Below, piece after piece: positions 6,204-6,402 of a stretch of 6,402 nt of DNA (position 1 is its first letter; every line of letters starts with the position of its first letter). This DNA is from a bacterium (GTDB taxonomy: Bacteria; Patescibacteriota; Minisyncoccia; UBA6257; UBA9933), in NCBI GenBank assembly GCA_021799155.1, contig JAJZBA010000034.1, forward strand, positions 1-6,402. Reading direction: 5' to 3'. Position numbers and translations under genes: made by a program. The notes beneath the pieces were generated by a model. The model was not told the origin of the DNA. It saw only the letters and a list, made by a program, of their open reading frames with translations, and searched no databases.

Positions 6204-6221
6204 CTGTGGATAACTTAAAAA
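6204..6221 (-). promoter_or_regulatory. Consensus DnaA box within a motif shared with the small-RNA promoter
   Basis: On the minus strand the sequence TTTTTAAGTTATCCACAG contains a perfect TTATCCACA (6213-6205), the consensus DnaA box. Its TTTTT also forms the U-tract of the serS terminator. It ends 9 bp before the -35 position of lexA, the same spacing as the related motif at 2766-2782. A single DnaA box can be chance or a regulatory site; no cluster of boxes that would mark a replication origin is present. Confidence 0.5.
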
Positions 6222-6258
6222 CTCCTTCGTCAACCTACAAATCAATGGTTGACGAGGG
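6217..6258 (-). terminator. Intrinsic terminator of serS
   Basis: Directly after the serS stop codon, arms of 12 nt (6258-6247 and 6235-6224) pair with 11 Watson-Crick pairs and one C-A mismatch around an 11-nt loop. The arms read CCCTCGTCAACC and GGTTGACGAAGG. They are followed by AG and a run of five T (6221-6217). This separates serS from lexA. Confidence 0.8.
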
Positions 6259-6402
6259 TTAACCGATTTTCTTAAAACCCAGATATTTTTGGAGAACTTC
6301 CGGCATTAAAATTGAGCCGTCTTTTTGTTGGTAGTTTTCCAGAATAGCAATAATGGCGCGAGAGACCGCGATGGCGGTGCCGTTTAGCATATGCAGAAAT
6401 TC
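6259..6402 (-). CDS. serS: Seryl-tRNA synthetase, C-terminal end (5' part beyond right edge)
   Basis: The last 47 residues of a class II aminoacyl-tRNA synthetase that charges tRNA-Ser in the cytoplasm. The visible sequence includes [20 protein letters not shown] and then [20 protein letters not shown], ending LGFKKIG before TAA at 6261-6259. The N-G-T-A-x-A-x-x-R pattern is class II motif 3 with its ATP-binding arginine, and LENYQQ-DGS-x-x-x-PEVL is the characteristic seryl-tRNA synthetase tail. The stop sits at the normal place, so the C-terminus is intact. It is a housekeeping gene marking the chromosomal edge of the island. Confidence 0.93.
   Translation of the reverse strand, partial: EFLHMLNGTAIAVSRAIIAILENYQQKDGSILMPEVLQKYLGFKKIG

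Noticed and set aside
6205..6213. Replication origin
   Set aside because: Only one consensus DnaA box is present here, with no cluster, no AT-rich unwinding element pattern and no dnaA gene.
6159..6245. N-terminal extension of LexA from a TTG
   Set aside because: It would start inside the serS terminator, place the promoter within the coding region, and add 29 residues not found in LexA proteins.
6159..6260. LexA operator upstream of lexA
   Set aside because: I searched by eye for CTGT-N8-ACAG and GAAC-N4-GTTC types and saw none. A lineage-specific operator cannot be excluded but is not supported.
1..6402. CRISPR array, tRNA, rRNA or insertion sequence
   Set aside because: No regularly spaced repeats, cloverleaf-like sequence, transposase or terminal inverted repeats were seen.

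Overview
The window looks like a piece of an AT-rich bacterial chromosome carrying an accessory restriction-modification (defence) island next to housekeeping genes. Every gene is on the minus strand, so transcription runs from right to left. TAA, TAG and TGA all end genes here, so the standard bacterial code applies. Shine-Dalgarno sequences are weak or absent, one gene start appears leaderless, and the DNA is AT-rich. This would suit a Patescibacteria/CPR-type or similar lineage, but that placement is inference, not proven.

Layout in transcription order: the C-terminal end of seryl-tRNA synthetase (6402-6259); an intrinsic terminator right after its stop; a promoter and a complete lexA (6158-5514); five bases later, a 651-residue protein joining an HsdR-type PD-(D/E)XK nuclease domain to an N6-adenine methyltransferase (5508-3553); a DUF3800 RNase H-like protein (3551-2877); a 160-bp gap (2717-2876) that holds a plus-strand promoter and hairpin, a candidate small RNA; a 264-residue protein with a PD-(D/E)XK-like signature (2716-1922); a two-domain specificity subunit HsdS (1911-538); and the 5' part of an unrecognised gene running off the left edge (521-1).

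The fused nuclease-methyltransferase plus a separate S subunit, with no translocase HsdR, resembles the architecture of Type IIB (BcgI-like) enzymes. Unusual points are the tight coupling of this enzyme to lexA, the two nuclease-like accessory genes between the RM subunit and the S subunit, and the strong composition change at the DUF3800 gene.

The most unexpected signal is a shared promoter architecture. A motif of the form TTTTTA(A)GTTATC(A/C)ACAG, with a DnaA-box-like core, lies 9 nt upstream of the -35 position of both the lexA promoter and the promoter of the candidate small RNA, on opposite strands.
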